Shown here in pieces: positions 63,665 to 64,000 of a DNA stretch of 64,000 nucleotides. Both the position numbers and the translations under genes were made by a program. Source of the stretch: Edolisoma coerulescens. Lineage: Eukaryota; Chordata; Aves; Passeriformes; Campephagidae. The stretch covers positions 682,001-746,000 of the forward strand of contig VWZW01001369.1 of NCBI GenBank assembly GCA_013397115.1, written 5' to 3'. Within the stretch, counting starts at the first letter, position 1. Each line of letters starts with the position of its first letter. The notes under the pieces are model-generated. The model did not search any database and was not told the DNA's origin. It saw nothing but the letters and a program-made list of their open reading frames with translations.

Positions 63665-63800
63665 GGATCATGAGCAAATATTGTTGGAGCATGGTGCTGA
63701 TAACACCAACGCCAAGGTGGGTTCGATCCCCATTCACTTAAGAGCTGGACTCAATGATCCTCGTGGGTCCCCTCCAATTCAGAATATTCTGTGACTGTGG
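63665..63800 (+). mobile_element. tRNA-Ile-derived SINE with CR1-like tail (TguSINE1-like)
   Basis: The left half derives from a tRNA-Ile gene: the anticodon arm is intact, with TGGTG (63692-63696), loop CTGATAA (GAT anticodon) and CACCA (63704-63708). The T arm follows as GTGGG-TTCGATC-CCCAT (63717-63733), which carries the RNA polymerase III B box GGTTCGATCCC (63720-63730). The D arm/A box is degraded and no closing acceptor stem is seen, so this is not a tRNA gene. The right half is a CR1-type 3' tail (gagctggactcaatgatcct, gtgggtcccctccaattc, attctgtgactgtgg). This tRNA-Ile plus CR1 tail design is that of TguSINE1, known from passerines and mobilised by CR1 machinery. The 5' boundary is approximate. 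Confidence 0.85.
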
Positions 63801-64000
63801 TTCTGTGAGATGTGCTGGATGGAGGCAGTGCTCTCTAAGGGCTGAACAGTCTCTTTGAAACATGGAGTTTTGAGGTACCAGAGCTGGATGCAAGGAGGCA
63901 CAACAGAGAGGGATGGGGGAGAAGATGATATGAAGAGGAAGGCAGTGGACTGAGATGATTCAGCTGGACACACAGAGAAGCAGGTTCAGATCTGAGCAGA
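63801..64000. other. Window end, unannotated sequence
   Basis: These last 200 bp right of the SINE are unique-looking sequence with no recognised exon or repeat. Confidence 0.4.

Noticed and set aside
63692..63733. Possible functional tRNA-Ile gene
   Set aside because: Anticodon and T arms are present but the D arm is degraded, the acceptor stem does not close, and a CR1-like tail follows directly. It is a SINE.
1..64000. CRISPR arrays, operons or other prokaryotic systems
   Set aside because: No spaced direct repeats, no dense coding and clear vertebrate repeats and introns throughout.

Overview
The window is vertebrate nuclear DNA, almost certainly from a bird and probably a songbird. The support is several CR1 retrotransposons (the main avian LINE), avian-type endogenous retrovirus LTRs, and a tRNA-Ile-derived SINE with a CR1-like tail resembling the TguSINE1 family of passerines. 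Coding density is very low: nearly every open frame is a chance frame in AT-rich non-coding DNA.

One gene is supported: the 5' end of CDK14 (PFTAIRE-1 cyclin-dependent kinase), on the minus strand. Coding exon 1 (55436-55526) gives 30 residues starting MCDMIDSQ and ending SFGRI plus one base. Coding exon 2 (49083-49114, only 32 nt) gives ALKKEDSSFDE. Both have good splice signals, and their phases join in frame. Intron 1 is 6,321 nt. Intron 2 covers the remaining 49 kb to the left edge and beyond. The kinase domain is not in the window. A CpG-rich promoter region surrounds exon 1, but 665 N bases (55688-56352) remove most of the probable 5' UTR and core promoter.

From left to right, intron 2 holds a plus-strand CR1 (10150-11008), an LTR carrying a suspicious 426-bp duplication around a single N (19295-20257), a long minus-strand CR1 (20675-21838) directly followed by another LTR (21878-22470), a solo LTR (30203-30737), a CR1 tail (31412-31466) and a minus-strand CR1 (37399-38060). 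Intron 1 holds a 232-bp A/C-rich tract (G/U-rich in the CDK14 transcript) and a CR1 3' end (53139-53274). Right of the CpG island, 56546-64000 is upstream intergenic DNA with a minus-strand LTR (60457-60985) and the SINE (63665-63800).

I did not find an undescribed system. The points most worth checking are the very short exon 2 and its nearby GU-rich tract, the missing promoter, the probable false duplication, a 51-bp T-rich insertion with 9-bp flanking repeats inside a CR1, the SINE, and two mutually exclusive hairpins at 6.7 kb.
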